The notes under the pieces: generated by a model
Seen by the model: the letters and a program-made list of their open reading frames with translations, nothing else
What the model was told of the DNA's origin: nothing
Databases searched by the model: none
Translations under genes and position numbers: made by a program
Shown here: in pieces, positions 36,346 through 45,080 of the stretch
Position numbering within the stretch: position 1 is the stretch's first letter
How the letters are laid out: each line of letters starts with the position of its first letter
Assembly: GCF_003857055.1 (NCBI RefSeq)
Contig: NZ_QGSZ01000166.1
Span: 1 to 46,672, forward strand
Reading direction: 5' to 3'
Source of the DNA: Micromonospora inaquosa
GTDB taxonomy: Bacteria; Actinomycetota; Actinomycetes; Mycobacteriales; Micromonosporaceae
DNA length: 46,672 nt

Positions 36346-37335
36346 TCATCCGTGCCGGGCCAGCACGGCGGCCACCTCGTCTCGGCCGGCACCCGCGGCG
36401 AGCAGCAGGCGCAGCAGCACCCGGGCCTTGTACGGGTCGAGCAGCCCCCCGTTGAGCAGGCCGCGTCGTTGCAGGTCGGTCTCCGAGCCGACCGCCCCGT
36501 ACGTGTGCCGCAGCACCGACCCGGCCCCGGATCGGGAGGTGAGCACGACCGGCATCCGCTCGGCCAGGCCCTCGAGCACCGGGGCGAGCACGGCGGGAAC
36601 GTGCCCGACACCAAACCCCGCCACCACCAGGGCGTGGTGGGTGTCGTCCAGGTCGTTCAGCAGCAGCCCGTCGTCGTCCATGCTCACCACGTACAGGGCC
36701 ACCCGGGTCGTGTCGAGCCGGTCCGGGTCCACGGGCGGCAGCGGCTCGTGCCGTACCGGCCGGGTCAACACCCGCACCTCCCCCTCGATCACCTGCCCGA
36801 GCGGGCCGGTGTTGGGTGAGGCGAAGGTGCTGGTGCTGGTGCTGTGCGTCTTGCGTAGCCAGCGGGCGGCGTGCACCTCGTCGTTGACCGCGACCAGCAC
36901 GCCCAGGTCACGGGCGGCCGGGGCGGCGGCCACCCGCAGCGCCGCGAGCAGATTCGCCGGCCCGTCCGCGCCCGCCAGCGTGGGGTTGCGCATCGCTCCC
37001 GTGAAGACCAGCGGGGCGGCGTGCGGCCAGACCATGTCGGCCAGGAACGCCGTCTCCTCCAGGGTGTCGGTGCCCTGGGTGACCACGACACCGGTCGCGC
37101 CGCCGGACACCGCTCGGGACGCCTCGTCGACCACGGCGAGTAGCTGCCGGCCGGTGAGGTGGGCGCTGGGCACGGCGTGGGTGTCCCGCACGTCCACGGG
37201 AACCCCCAGATCGGCCAGGCCGGGCACGGCGGCGGTGAGGTCCGCGCCGGTGAGCCGGGTGACCACACCGGGACGACCGGCGTCGATGCCGCCCATCGCG
37301 ATCGTGCCGCCGAGGGTGATCAGGGCGATGAACAC
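36346..37335 (-). CDS. Asparaginase
   Basis: A 329-residue L-asparaginase-family amidohydrolase. Both catalytic threonine motifs are visible: TLGGTIAM (Thr11) and TQGTDT (86-91). No signal peptide, so cytosolic. The frame runs on upstream to 38355 over the divergent RibD-like gene, but the family begins at GTG 37335, with GGAGG nine bases upstream. Hydrolyses asparagine to aspartate and ammonia; glutamine activity is possible. Confidence 0.92.
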   Translation of the reverse strand: MFIALITLGGTIAMGGIDAGRPGVVTRLTGADLTAAVPGLADLGVPVDVRDTHAVPSAHLTGRQLLAVVDEASRAVSGGATGVVVTQGTDTLEETAFLADMVWPHAAPLVFTGAMRNPTLAGADGPANLLAALRVAAAPAARDLGVLVAVNDEVHAARWLRKTHSTSTSTFASPNTGPLGQVIEGEVRVLTRPVRHEPLPPVDPDRLDTTRVALYVVSMDDDGLLLNDLDDTHHALVVAGFGVGHVPAVLAPVLEGLAERMPVVLTSRSGAGSVLRHTYGAVGSETDLQRRGLLNGGLLDPYKARVLLRLLLAAGAGRDEVAAVLARHG

Positions 37336-37503
37336 GGGTTTCGAGCCTCCGTTCGGCCGCTCGGTGCAGCGGCCCCCGGGACCGTACCCGCCGCAGGGGA
37401 TCCGACAACATGCCCCCTGCGTCGTCGCGGTGGGCGGTCGTTTCGTCGTACGGTCCGACGACGATCGGGTTCGACATCCATCGACGCATACGGAGGGGAC
37501 ACG

Positions 37504-38067
37504 ATGCGGAAGATCGTTGTGCAGATGAGCCTGTCGTTGGACGGGTTCTTCGAGGGCCCGGAGGGCGACATCGGCTGGCACCAGGTCGACGAGGAGTTGC
37601 ACCAGCACTTCAACGACGTGATCGCCCCGATGGGCGGGTTCCTCAGCGGCCGGGTCAGCCACGAGTTGATGGCCGCCTACTGGCCGACCGCCGACCAGGA
37701 CCCGAGCGCCAGCGGCCCGGAACGCGAGTTCGCCCGCATCTGGCGGGACATGCCGAAGATCGTCTACTCGCGCACCCTCGACCACGCCGACTGGAACGCC
37801 ACCATCGTGCGCGAGGTCGACGTCGAGCAGGTCCGCAAGCTCACCGCCGAACCGGGCGGCGACCTGGCACTCGGCGGGGCTGACCTGGCCGCGACGTTCG
37901 CCCGGCACGACCTGATCGACGAGTACCGGATCTACGTCCACCCGGTGCTGGTGGGTCGGGGCCGCCGGCTCTTTCCCGACGCCGAGACTCCAGCCGCTCT
38001 GCGACTGGTGGAGAGCCGCGTCTTCGGCAACGGCGTGGTCCTGCTCCGTCACGAGCGGGCCCGGTGA
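37504..38067 (+). CDS. RibD C-terminal/dihydrofolate-reductase-fold protein
   Basis: A 187-residue NADPH-reductase-fold protein of the YwjB/RibD_C group (VQMSLSLDGFFEGP, SGRVSHELM, YVHPVLVGRGRRLF). These are usually of unknown substrate and are not the housekeeping folate enzyme. ATG at 37504 has GGAGGGG eight bases upstream. Three bases separate it from the hydrolase gene, so the two form an operon. Confidence 0.85.
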   Translation: MRKIVVQMSLSLDGFFEGPEGDIGWHQVDEELHQHFNDVIAPMGGFLSGRVSHELMAAYWPTADQDPSASGPEREFARIWRDMPKIVYSRTLDHADWNATIVREVDVEQVRKLTAEPGGDLALGGADLAATFARHDLIDEYRIYVHPVLVGRGRRLFPDAETPAALRLVESRVFGNGVVLLRHERAR

Positions 38068-38070
38068 CCG

Positions 38071-38925
38071 ATGACCACCTTCGACGCGATCGACGGGACC
38101 ACCCTCGCGTATCGGACAGTTGGGGTTGGAGACCCACTGGTCTGCCTGCCGGGCGGGCCGATGCGCGACTCCGCGTACCTCGGTGACCTCGGCGGTCTGG
38201 GCGCGCACCGGACGCTTGTCATCCTCGACCCGCGGGGCACCGGCCGCTCGGCGGTCCCGGCGGACGTCTCGACCTGCCGCTGCGACCGCATGGTCGACGA
38301 TGTGGAGGCGCTGCGCGGCCACCTGGGCCTCGACCGGCTGGATCTGCTCGGGCACTCAGCCGGTACCAACCTGGCTCTGCGATATCTGACCCGACACCCC
38401 GATCGGGTGGGCCGACTCGCGCTGGTCACCCCGAGCATCCGAGCGGTCGGGCTGGAGGTGACCGACGCGCAGCGTCAGGAGGTCACCGATGCCCGGGCCG
38501 GCGAGCCATGGTTTCCGGTGGCAGCCGCGGCGGTGGAGTCCATCCTCGCGGGCCGGGCCGGGCCCACCTCCCAGCAGGAGATCGCTCCGTTCCTGTACGG
38601 CCGGTGGGACACTGCCGCCCAGGTCCACCAGGCCGCTGAGGCCGGTCAGCACAACGAGGAGCTGGCGGCGATCTTCAGCTCCGAAGGCGCCTTCGACCCG
38701 CCGGCCACCCGTGCGGCGCTCGCCGCACATCGAGGCCCGGTGCTGCTGCTCGCAGGTGCTGTCGACCTGGCCGCACCGCCCGGCCTGGTGGCCCGGTTCG
38801 CCGAGCTGAGCCCCAGCGCGGAGCTGGTCGTTCAGCCGGGCGCCGGGCACTACCCGTGGCTCGACGACGCCGAGGCGTTCACCGCGACGGTCGCGGCGTT
38901 CCTCACCGGCTCGGATGGTGCTTGA
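38071..38925 (+). CDS. Alpha/beta hydrolase
   Basis: A 284-residue hydrolase with the oxyanion-hole CLPGGP (25-30), nucleophile Ser96 in GHSAG, and a C-terminal GAGHYPW supplying the catalytic His. It resembles proline iminopeptidase-like esterases; the substrate is unknown. It starts three bases after the RibD-like gene. Confidence 0.88.
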   Translation: MTTFDAIDGTTLAYRTVGVGDPLVCLPGGPMRDSAYLGDLGGLGAHRTLVILDPRGTGRSAVPADVSTCRCDRMVDDVEALRGHLGLDRLDLLGHSAGTNLALRYLTRHPDRVGRLALVTPSIRAVGLEVTDAQRQEVTDARAGEPWFPVAAAAVESILAGRAGPTSQQEIAPFLYGRWDTAAQVHQAAEAGQHNEELAAIFSSEGAFDPPATRAALAAHRGPVLLLAGAVDLAAPPGLVARFAELSPSAELVVQPGAGHYPWLDDAEAFTATVAAFLTGSDGA

Positions 38926-38959
38926 GTCTCCAGCGGGGGGGAGACGCGAGGGTGAGGGC

Positions 38960-39901
38960 ATGAGCGAGGAGACACGACACACGATCGGCGAGCTGGCGCG
39001 ACGGACCGGCCTGAGTGTCAAGACCATCAGGTACTACGCCGACAGCGGGATCGTGCCGCCAACGGACCGCAGCCCGGCCGGCTACCGACGGTACGGCCCG
39101 GCGGCCGTGGCCCGGTTGGAACTGGTCCGCACGTTGCGTGAGCTGGGTTTGGACCTGGCCACCATCCGGCGGGTGGTGAACCAGGAGGTGTCGCTGCCCG
39201 AGGTGGCCGCCGCGCACGCCGAGGCGTTGGCGGTGCAGATCCGGGTGCTGCGACTGCGCCAGGCGGTGCTCACCGTGGCGGCGAGGCACGGGTCGGGCCC
39301 GACCGAGGTGGACGAGCTGCATCGGCTGGCCCAGCTCACCAGTCACGAGCGCGGGCAACTGGTGTCGGATTTCCTCGGCAGCGTCTTCGCCGGCCTCGGC
39401 GACCAGCCCGCGTACCCGGGGGTGATCGTCTCGATGACACCGGAGCTTCCCGACGATCCCACCACCGGGCAGATCGAGGCGTGGCTGGAGCTGGCCGAGG
39501 TGTGCCGGGACCCCGAATTCCGGGCGCGGATGCGGCTGCTGGCGCGGCAGCACGCCGCCGACAACGACGTCCCGGGGCTGCCCCGCCCGGACGCCGTCGC
39601 GGTGGTCCGGGATGCGGTGGCCCCCGCCTTGACGGCCGGTCTCGACCCGACCAGCCCGGACGCCGACCCGGTGGTCGCGGCCGTCACCGGTCGGTACGCG
39701 AGCCTGCACTGTCACTCGGACGACGCCGACCTGCGCCAGCGGTTGCTCGACCGGCTCGTTCCGGCCAACGATCCCCGCCGGGACCGCTACCTCGACCTGT
39801 TGGCGGTGGTCAACGGCTGGTCGACCGGCGAGGCGACCGCGCCGGCGGTGGACTGGTTCATCCGGGCCCTGCGCGCCCGGATGCCCCAACCCACCACCTG
39901 A
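38960..39901 (+). CDS. MerR-family regulator with long effector domain
   Basis: A 313-residue protein. The N-terminal MerR helix-turn-helix is clear: TIGELARRTGLSVKTIRYYADSG then GYRRYG. A coiled segment and a roughly 200-residue C-terminal domain without cysteine metal sites follow, so it likely senses an organic ligand or protein. ATG at 38960 has GAGGGTGAGGG upstream. Only 34 bp after the hydrolase gene, so it may be in the same transcript. Confidence 0.87.
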   Translation: MSEETRHTIGELARRTGLSVKTIRYYADSGIVPPTDRSPAGYRRYGPAAVARLELVRTLRELGLDLATIRRVVNQEVSLPEVAAAHAEALAVQIRVLRLRQAVLTVAARHGSGPTEVDELHRLAQLTSHERGQLVSDFLGSVFAGLGDQPAYPGVIVSMTPELPDDPTTGQIEAWLELAEVCRDPEFRARMRLLARQHAADNDVPGLPRPDAVAVVRDAVAPALTAGLDPTSPDADPVVAAVTGRYASLHCHSDDADLRQRLLDRLVPANDPRRDRYLDLLAVVNGWSTGEATAPAVDWFIRALRARMPQPTT

Positions 39902-39914
39902 GCTGAGGGACCGG

Positions 39915-40850
39915 TCAGCCGAACCAGGTCATCTCCTGGCCGTGGCCTCTGGCCCAGGCCAGCGGCTTCCCGTCGAGCGCGAGAACGTTGTGATGCGCGT
40001 CGTTCGGCGGCTCGGGCAACGCGTCGTACCGCAGCACCTCCGACCCCTCGTTCGCCACCCAGTGTCCCGGCAGCTCGCGGACCAACCGGACGAACGCGTC
40101 CCGGCGCGGGCGCGGCACCTGGTAGAGCACGGACGTGTGGAAGACCACCAGCGTCGCGTCGGCCGGCGCCCGCGCGGCCAGCGCCGGCAGGTCGTCCACC
40201 AGGTCGCCGCGGACCAGCAGCGGCGGGTCGGCCGCGGCGACCGCCGCCGCGGCCCGCAGCCGGGCCCGCCGGTGGGCCTGTTCCGGCCAGATCAGGGCGT
40301 CCAACCAGGACACGTCGTCGGGGTCGGTCACGTCGAGCGGGTTGAGGTCCAGGCCGGCGCGCCACACCACCCGGGGTACGCGTGCCGGCGGCACCAACCC
40401 GGTGGCCGCGCAGTCGAGGACCGGCTCACCGGAACCGACCTGATGATCGCCGTAGCGGTACCCGTACCGGTCGGGGTAGAGGCAGAGCCCGGCCGACGCG
40501 CCGACCTCCAGCAGGGCGAGGGGCTGCGGCAGCGCGGCGAGGACCGGCAGCAGGACGGCGCACCGGCCCGCCTCGTTCGTCTGGGTGGCCCGGGTGAGCA
40601 TTTGCGCCTCGATGGCGGGCCAGTGCGTCAGCACGTAGTCGTGGAAGGCGACCGGGTCGTCGACCGGGCCACCGAGCCAGCGGACGACGCCGAGCAGCAG
40701 ATTCGGCTGCCGCTTGGCCGGTGGGAGCCCGTCCAGCAGGGCCAGCAGGTCGTCGTCGTGGGCGACTGCCTGCGACAGGCGCTCGTACGTGGGTGACACC
40801 CCGCGCGCCTCGCGGCTGCCGAACTTGGCGTACGCCTCAGCGGTCGTCAT
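39915..40850 (-). CDS. DUF2332 family protein
   Basis: A 311-residue actinobacterial DUF2332 protein. The central LALLEVGASAGLCLYPDRY resembles a methyltransferase glycine loop and the segment ATLVVFHTSVLYQV a following strand, so a SAM-dependent fold is plausible but not shown. ATG at 40850 follows GAGGGC; an ATG seven codons upstream (40871) lacks a ribosome site. Stands alone, convergent with the merR gene. Confidence 0.82.
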   Translation of the reverse strand: MTTAEAYAKFGSREARGVSPTYERLSQAVAHDDDLLALLDGLPPAKRQPNLLLGVVRWLGGPVDDPVAFHDYVLTHWPAIEAQMLTRATQTNEAGRCAVLLPVLAALPQPLALLEVGASAGLCLYPDRYGYRYGDHQVGSGEPVLDCAATGLVPPARVPRVVWRAGLDLNPLDVTDPDDVSWLDALIWPEQAHRRARLRAAAAVAAADPPLLVRGDLVDDLPALAARAPADATLVVFHTSVLYQVPRPRRDAFVRLVRELPGHWVANEGSEVLRYDALPEPPNDAHHNVLALDGKPLAWARGHGQEMTWFG

Positions 40851-40993
40851 GCCCTCATCGTCGCAGCCCATTCCTCGGTAATTCAGCCCCCATTCCCGTG
40901 CGCTGACTCACCCGCTCGTAGAGTGCGGCGGCGGCCGAAGCGTTGAGCAGCAGCTCAACAGGGTCGAGCAGGGGCAACGGGGAGGTACGTGTC

Positions 40994-42106
40994 GTGCGGG
41001 GTGACGGTGTCCGGGTACTGATCGTCGGCGGAGGTGTCGCCGGACTGGCGACGGTGGCCGCGCTGCGAGAGTGGGGCGCGACGGTCGACGTGGTCGAGCG
41101 GGCGTCCGGGCCGACCGACTCCGGCACCGGGATCTACCTCACCGGCAACGCGACCCGGATGCTCGACGTTCTCGGTCTGCGGGAGCCGGTCGCCGACGTC
41201 GCCGTCGAGATCACCCGGCAGCGCAGCGCCAACCAGCGCGGACGTCGCCTCTTCGACATCGACGTGGCCGCGCTCTGGCAGGGCGTCGGGCCGTGCGTGT
41301 CGTTGCCCCGGGCACAGCTGCACCGGGCACTGCTCGACGGCGTCGGCGACGCCCCGATCCGCTGGGGCCGCCAGCCGGTCGCGCTCCGGCGGGAGGGCGA
41401 CCGGGTCGCCGTCGAGTTCGACGACAACAGCACCGGACGGTACGACCTGGTGCTCGGCGCGGACGGGGTGCACTCGACGGTCCGCCGGCTCGCCTTCGAC
41501 GACCAGGCGGCCCGCGACCTCGGCCAGTACGCGTACCGGTGGGTCGCCCCCCGCGTCGACGACGAGCCGGTCTGGTCGGTGCAGTTGGGGCGCGGTCGGC
41601 AGTTCCTGACCATTCCGATCAGCGCCGAGCAGACGTACTGCTACTACAACGACGGCCCGGTGGCCAACCGGCCCGGCTGGCGCGACGAGGTGAGCGCGGC
41701 GTTCACCGAGCCGGTGGCCACCATGCTCAAGGCCCTCGACTACGACGACAGCACCCTGCACGCGGGGCCGAACCAGGAGGTCGTGCTCGACTCCTGGGCC
41801 CGGGGGCCGGTGCTGCTGATCGGCGACGCCGCCCACGCCACCTCGCCGAACATGGCCCAGGGCGCGGCGATGGCCCTGGAGGACGCGGTCGTGCTCGCTT
41901 CCTCGTTGGCCGCCGCCGGATCCATCGCCGAGGCCCTGCGCGGGTACGAGGAGCGACGCCGCCCGCGTACCGACTGGGTGCTCAGCCAGACGCACCGCCG
42001 CGACAAGGCCACCGGGCTCCCGCCCGCGCTGCGCGACGTGGTGATGCGCCGCTTCGGCGAGCAGATGTTCCGCTCGAACTACGGCCCGTTGTTCGCCCAG
42101 CCCTGA
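40994..42106 (+). CDS. FAD-dependent monooxygenase (PHBH/UbiH type)
   Basis: A 370-residue group A flavoprotein monooxygenase. The dinucleotide fold VGGGVAGLATVAAL is near residue 10-24, an LGADGVHSTVR (DG motif) near residue 160, and the second FAD motif LIGDAAHATSPNMAQGAAMALEDA near 275. It hydroxylates or epoxidises small aromatic or polyene substrates using NAD(P)H and O2; the substrate is unknown. GTG at 40994 has GGGGAGG eight bases upstream. Confidence 0.92.
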   Translation: MRGDGVRVLIVGGGVAGLATVAALREWGATVDVVERASGPTDSGTGIYLTGNATRMLDVLGLREPVADVAVEITRQRSANQRGRRLFDIDVAALWQGVGPCVSLPRAQLHRALLDGVGDAPIRWGRQPVALRREGDRVAVEFDDNSTGRYDLVLGADGVHSTVRRLAFDDQAARDLGQYAYRWVAPRVDDEPVWSVQLGRGRQFLTIPISAEQTYCYYNDGPVANRPGWRDEVSAAFTEPVATMLKALDYDDSTLHAGPNQEVVLDSWARGPVLLIGDAAHATSPNMAQGAAMALEDAVVLASSLAAAGSIAEALRGYEERRRPRTDWVLSQTHRRDKATGLPPALRDVVMRRFGEQMFRSNYGPLFAQP

Positions 42107-42141
42107 CCGGCCGAAAGCAGCCGGGACGAGCCCATCGCCGC

Positions 42142-43107
42142 TCACGGCAGCTGGCCCGGCCTGTCGACGATGGCGATGCGGAGTAGCGCGACAGCGTGGT
42201 ACAAGGACTCCTTGCCGTTACGCACCACCGAATTACGGGTGCCAAGGTAGACGTGGGAGTCCCGATCGAAGATGAGATCCAGGTTGCCGCCGATCACGCC
42301 GGGCATACGAATCGCCACCCCGTGCCGGCCGGCGACGTCCACCACGTCGCCCGATATGACGACCGCCCCGGGCTCCCGTGCCAGCACTTGGAACAGAGCC
42401 GCCAGCGCTCGGGGCGGCAGGTAGCCGTCGAGCATCGACCACGCGGTGGTGTACGCCATGCTCTCGCCCCCGTACACGGCCTCCTCGTCGGCGCCTTCGG
42501 GGAGATGCAGGTCGACCGGGTGTTCCCGAAGGTATCGAAGCAGTTCGTCCGGATCGGTGGGCAGGTCCCCGTGGTACGCGGGCGGCTGGAACGCGTCGAG
42601 CTCCTTCGTGGGATCGGCGGCATCGCCCATCCGGAGCACCCTCAGCTCGCCCCACCCGTTCGGATCGGTCTCCGGTCGGTAGCGTCCCTGCGTGTACGCG
42701 ACTCCGCCGGCCGACTGCCACAGTTGGTTCCGAATGGTCTGATACGGGCCGCTGTCCGGCAAATCCCGGATCGTCGCCAGGGATTCCGTGAAGACGTACT
42801 GGTCGGGCCGAGCGGTTAGCTCCGGCTGCTGCCGGGCCGCGTCGGCCGCCAGATGGAAGATCTCCGAGGCGCTGGCCGTGGGCGGCGGCTGATCACCCAG
42901 CCTCATGGTCTGCACGGCCAGCGCACCGGCGGTCAGCGTGACCGCCAACCCGAACGCCCCGGCGAGGCGCCAACCGCGCAGGAACCGGGTACGACGTCCG
43001 GCCGGACGGGCCACCGAAGCCGTCTCGGCCCGCCGGGCGACGTGTGCGGTCAGATCCCTGAGGAGCTGCTCCTCGAAACCCTGCGGCGACCGTTCGGTCT
43101 CGTTCAT
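42142..43107 (-). CDS. CU044_5270-type membrane protein, probable anti-sigma partner
   Basis: A 321-residue protein with a cytosolic N-terminal region of about 42 residues, one transmembrane helix (about 46-66) and a large extracytoplasmic domain. The family (CU044_5270) is regularly encoded beside ECF sigma factors, and the topology fits an anti-sigma or sensor. No ZAS zinc motif (HxxxCxxC) is visible, so if it is an anti-sigma factor it is not of the classic type. Starts 16 bp after the sigma gene. ATG at 43107 is preferred over 43113 because of GGAG six bases upstream. Confidence 0.78.
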   Translation of the reverse strand: MNETERSPQGFEEQLLRDLTAHVARRAETASVARPAGRRTRFLRGWRLAGAFGLAVTLTAGALAVQTMRLGDQPPPTASASEIFHLAADAARQQPELTARPDQYVFTESLATIRDLPDSGPYQTIRNQLWQSAGGVAYTQGRYRPETDPNGWGELRVLRMGDAADPTKELDAFQPPAYHGDLPTDPDELLRYLREHPVDLHLPEGADEEAVYGGESMAYTTAWSMLDGYLPPRALAALFQVLAREPGAVVISGDVVDVAGRHGVAIRMPGVIGGNLDLIFDRDSHVYLGTRNSVVRNGKESLYHAVALLRIAIVDRPGQLP

Positions 43108-43123
43108 CGTCATCTCCGTCTCA

Positions 43124-43699
43124 TCAGGCGAGGGTGGTGACCGGGCGGGCGAGCACGGCGCGGAGGACGCGGCGGGCACGATGCAGGCGGACCCGAGCGG
43201 CGACAGGTGACATCGCGAGCACTGCCGCCGCGTCCGCGACGGTGAGGCCGTCCACGGCGACGAGTTCGACAAGCGTTCGGGTGCCCTCGGGCAACTCGCT
43301 CATTGCCCAGTGGGTGCGGCGGGCCGCCGATTCGGCGTCGATCCGCTCCTCGATGCGGGCGATGTCATCGGGGCCCAGGTCACGTCGTCCGGCCAGTCGG
43401 CCGGTCACCCGCAGTCGTTGGGCCGCCCGACGCCGCTCGTCGCCGATGACGTTGCGGGCCACCCCGTACAGCCAGCCGATCTGGCTCCCCCGGTCCGGCC
43501 GGTAGCCGGCCGCCGACTCGATCACCGCCAGGAACACGTCGGCGGTCAGGTCGGCGGCGAGGTGCGGATCGTCGACCCGTCGCGCCACGAACCGGCCCAC
43601 CGCCTCCAGGTGCCGCCGGTAGAAGACCTCGAAGGCCACCGGATCGGCCCCGATGCCGGAAATATCGTCGTCGTCATCGGCTCGGCTCGGCTCGTTCAC
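43124..43699 (-). CDS. ECF RNA polymerase sigma factor
   Basis: A 191-residue extracytoplasmic-function sigma factor. Region 2 lies at about 25-90 (DLTADVFLAVI, WLYGVARNVIGDERRR) and region 4 at about 130-185 (LTVADAAAVLAMSPVAARVRLHRAR). It presumably responds to an envelope or chemical signal relayed by the membrane partner encoded downstream. GTG at 43699 follows GAGGGGGGA. ECF operons are often self-activated; a GGTTCG...CGTAC arrangement upstream is suggestive only. Confidence 0.92.
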   Translation of the reverse strand: MNEPSRADDDDDISGIGADPVAFEVFYRRHLEAVGRFVARRVDDPHLAADLTADVFLAVIESAAGYRPDRGSQIGWLYGVARNVIGDERRRAAQRLRVTGRLAGRRDLGPDDIARIEERIDAESAARRTHWAMSELPEGTRTLVELVAVDGLTVADAAAVLAMSPVAARVRLHRARRVLRAVLARPVTTLA

Positions 43700-43850
43700 A
43701 GGCCGTCCCCCCTCGTAGCCTTCACACCCCTTCTTCGTACGGCGGATCAGCGGTGTTACCGAACCATCCGCACCACGGCCGCTTCCTGCCCGGCGTTGAA
43801 CGCGACGATGCTGGTCCAAGTGGGCAACCGCCCTGGTGATGGGGCATTAT

Positions 43851-43934
43851 CGAAGCACCGGCGACTGGCGGCACGGGGATGGTGGAACCATCGGGGAGCC
43901 TCTCGCGGGCGTCGACCGCCTGGGCGCCTGCGTC
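43851..43934 (+). ncRNA. ZTP (pfl) riboswitch upstream of folD
   Basis: The leader carries the pfl-motif signature in order: CGACTGGCG, a small stem with GGTGGAACCATC, the conserved GGGGAGC, a variable linker, then CCGCCTGGGC at about 43916-43925, which forms the pseudoknot. ZTP/ZMP riboswitches sense low 10-formyl-THF through AICAR-type nucleotides and activate folate one-carbon genes; folD is a known target in actinobacteria. The ribosome site follows about 10 bases after the aptamer, so control is probably at translation. A CATTAT hexamer at 43845 could be the -10. Confidence 0.88.
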
Positions 43935-43945
43935 GAGGGACCGTC

Positions 43946-44845
43946 ATGACCACAACCAGCCCATCCGTCGAGAGCCACGCCCCGTCGGGCACGGCCCGAC
44001 TCCTGCCGGGTGCACCAGTGGCCGAAGCCGTCCTGGCCGAAACCGCCGCCGCGGCCACCCGCCTGCGCGACCGCGGCATCACACCGAGCCTCGCCACCAT
44101 CCTCGTCGGCGACGACGACGCCAGCGCCGGTTACATCGCCATCAAACAGCGTCAGGCCGCCGCACTCGGGTTCGCCTCCCCGCACGTGCACCTGCCCGCC
44201 ACCGCCACCCAGGCCGATCTGCACCAGGCCATCGCCCGGTTCAACAACGATCCGGCCGTGCACGGACTGCTCGTGCAGTACCCCGTTCCGGGGCACCTGG
44301 ACTACGACGCGGCGCTGCAGACCATCGACCCGGACAAGGACGTCGACGGCATGCACCCGCTCAACATGGGGCGTCTCGCCGTCGGCCTGCCCGGCCCGCT
44401 GCCGTGCACCCCCGCCGGCATCGAAGCCCTCCTGGCGTACTACGAGATCCCCGTCGCCGGTCGTGAGGTCGTCATCCTCGGCCGCGGCGCCACCCTTGGC
44501 CGTCCCCTGGCGATGCTGCTCGCCCAGAAGCGCCCGACCGCCAACGCGGCCGTCACCGTCGTACACACCGGCGTGCCCGACTGGGCCCGCTACACCCGCC
44601 GCGCCGACATCCTCGTCGCCGCCGCCGGCGTACCCGGGATCGTGCAGCCTGAGCACGTCAAGCCCGGCGGCGTCGTCATCGGCGCCGGCGTCCGCTACGA
44701 CGGGCGGCGCCTCCTACCGGACGTGGACGAAGCGTGCGCCGAGGTCGCCGGCGCGATTACCCCCCGGGTCGGCGGGGTCGGCCCGACCACAGTCGCGATG
44801 CTGTTCCGCAACGCCGTACGCGCCGCCGAACGAGCGAACCAGTAG
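43946..44845 (+). CDS. folD: Methylenetetrahydrofolate dehydrogenase/cyclohydrolase
   Basis: Bifunctional enzyme interconverting 5,10-methylene-THF and 10-formyl-THF in one-carbon metabolism. The 299-residue product has Tyr63/Lys67 (YIAIK), LPCTPAGIEALL, a Rossmann GRGATLGRP and the C-terminal VGGVGPTTVAML. ATG at 43946 follows GAGGGA. The ZTP riboswitch immediately upstream links expression to formyl-folate shortage. The sequence departs somewhat from typical FolD (GRGATLGRP rather than GRSxxVGxP), so it may be a second, specialised copy in the genome. Confidence 0.93.
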   Translation: MTTTSPSVESHAPSGTARLLPGAPVAEAVLAETAAAATRLRDRGITPSLATILVGDDDASAGYIAIKQRQAAALGFASPHVHLPATATQADLHQAIARFNNDPAVHGLLVQYPVPGHLDYDAALQTIDPDKDVDGMHPLNMGRLAVGLPGPLPCTPAGIEALLAYYEIPVAGREVVILGRGATLGRPLAMLLAQKRPTANAAVTVVHTGVPDWARYTRRADILVAAAGVPGIVQPEHVKPGGVVIGAGVRYDGRRLLPDVDEACAEVAGAITPRVGGVGPTTVAMLFRNAVRAAERANQ

Positions 44846-44857
44846 CCCGGTCACCAA

Positions 44858-44917
44858 GATCACTTGATGCTGAGTAGTCAGAGCGGCTCGTCTACAACTA
44901 CTCAGCATCAAGTGATC
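44858..44917. repeat. Perfect 21-bp palindrome with GATC rims (element 3)
   Basis: Arms 44858-44878 and 44897-44917 are exact reverse complements (GATCACTTGATGCTGAG...). The right arm encodes the last six residues and stop codon of the minus-strand small gene. Located between convergent folD and the small-gene operon, so it can end both transcripts. Confidence 0.9.
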
Positions 44918-45080
44918 GGGCCGGCTTCCTGCGGCTGGAGATCTCCTCCAGGTGCTGGAGCTGGTGCTGCCGGACCATCTCGTCCCAGACCTCCTGGTCG
45001 TAGTCGGGGTCCGGCGGGATCCACTTGTGCGAGTTGTCGCTGTAGTGGAACCGCTCGTCTCCCCGCCGGATCAGACTCAC
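44898..45080 (-). CDS. Small hypothetical protein, fourth gene of micro-operon
   Basis: A 60-residue soluble protein, charged and aromatic (HYSDNSHKWIPPDPDYDQEV then a helix of about 20 residues), with no cysteine. Not recognised. GTG at 45080 overlaps the previous stop as GTGA, so its translation depends on the upstream gene. The end of the gene lies inside the palindrome, which supplies RSLDAE and the stop. The 175-residue frame that contains it on the same strand is not credible as one gene. Confidence 0.6.
   Translation of the reverse strand: MSLIRRGDERFHYSDNSHKWIPPDPDYDQEVWDEMVRQHQLQHLEEISSRRKPARSLDAE

Noticed and set aside
37336..38355. N-terminal extension of the asparaginase frame
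   Set aside because: Runs antisense through the RibD-like gene; asparaginase homology begins at 37335 with a ribosome site.
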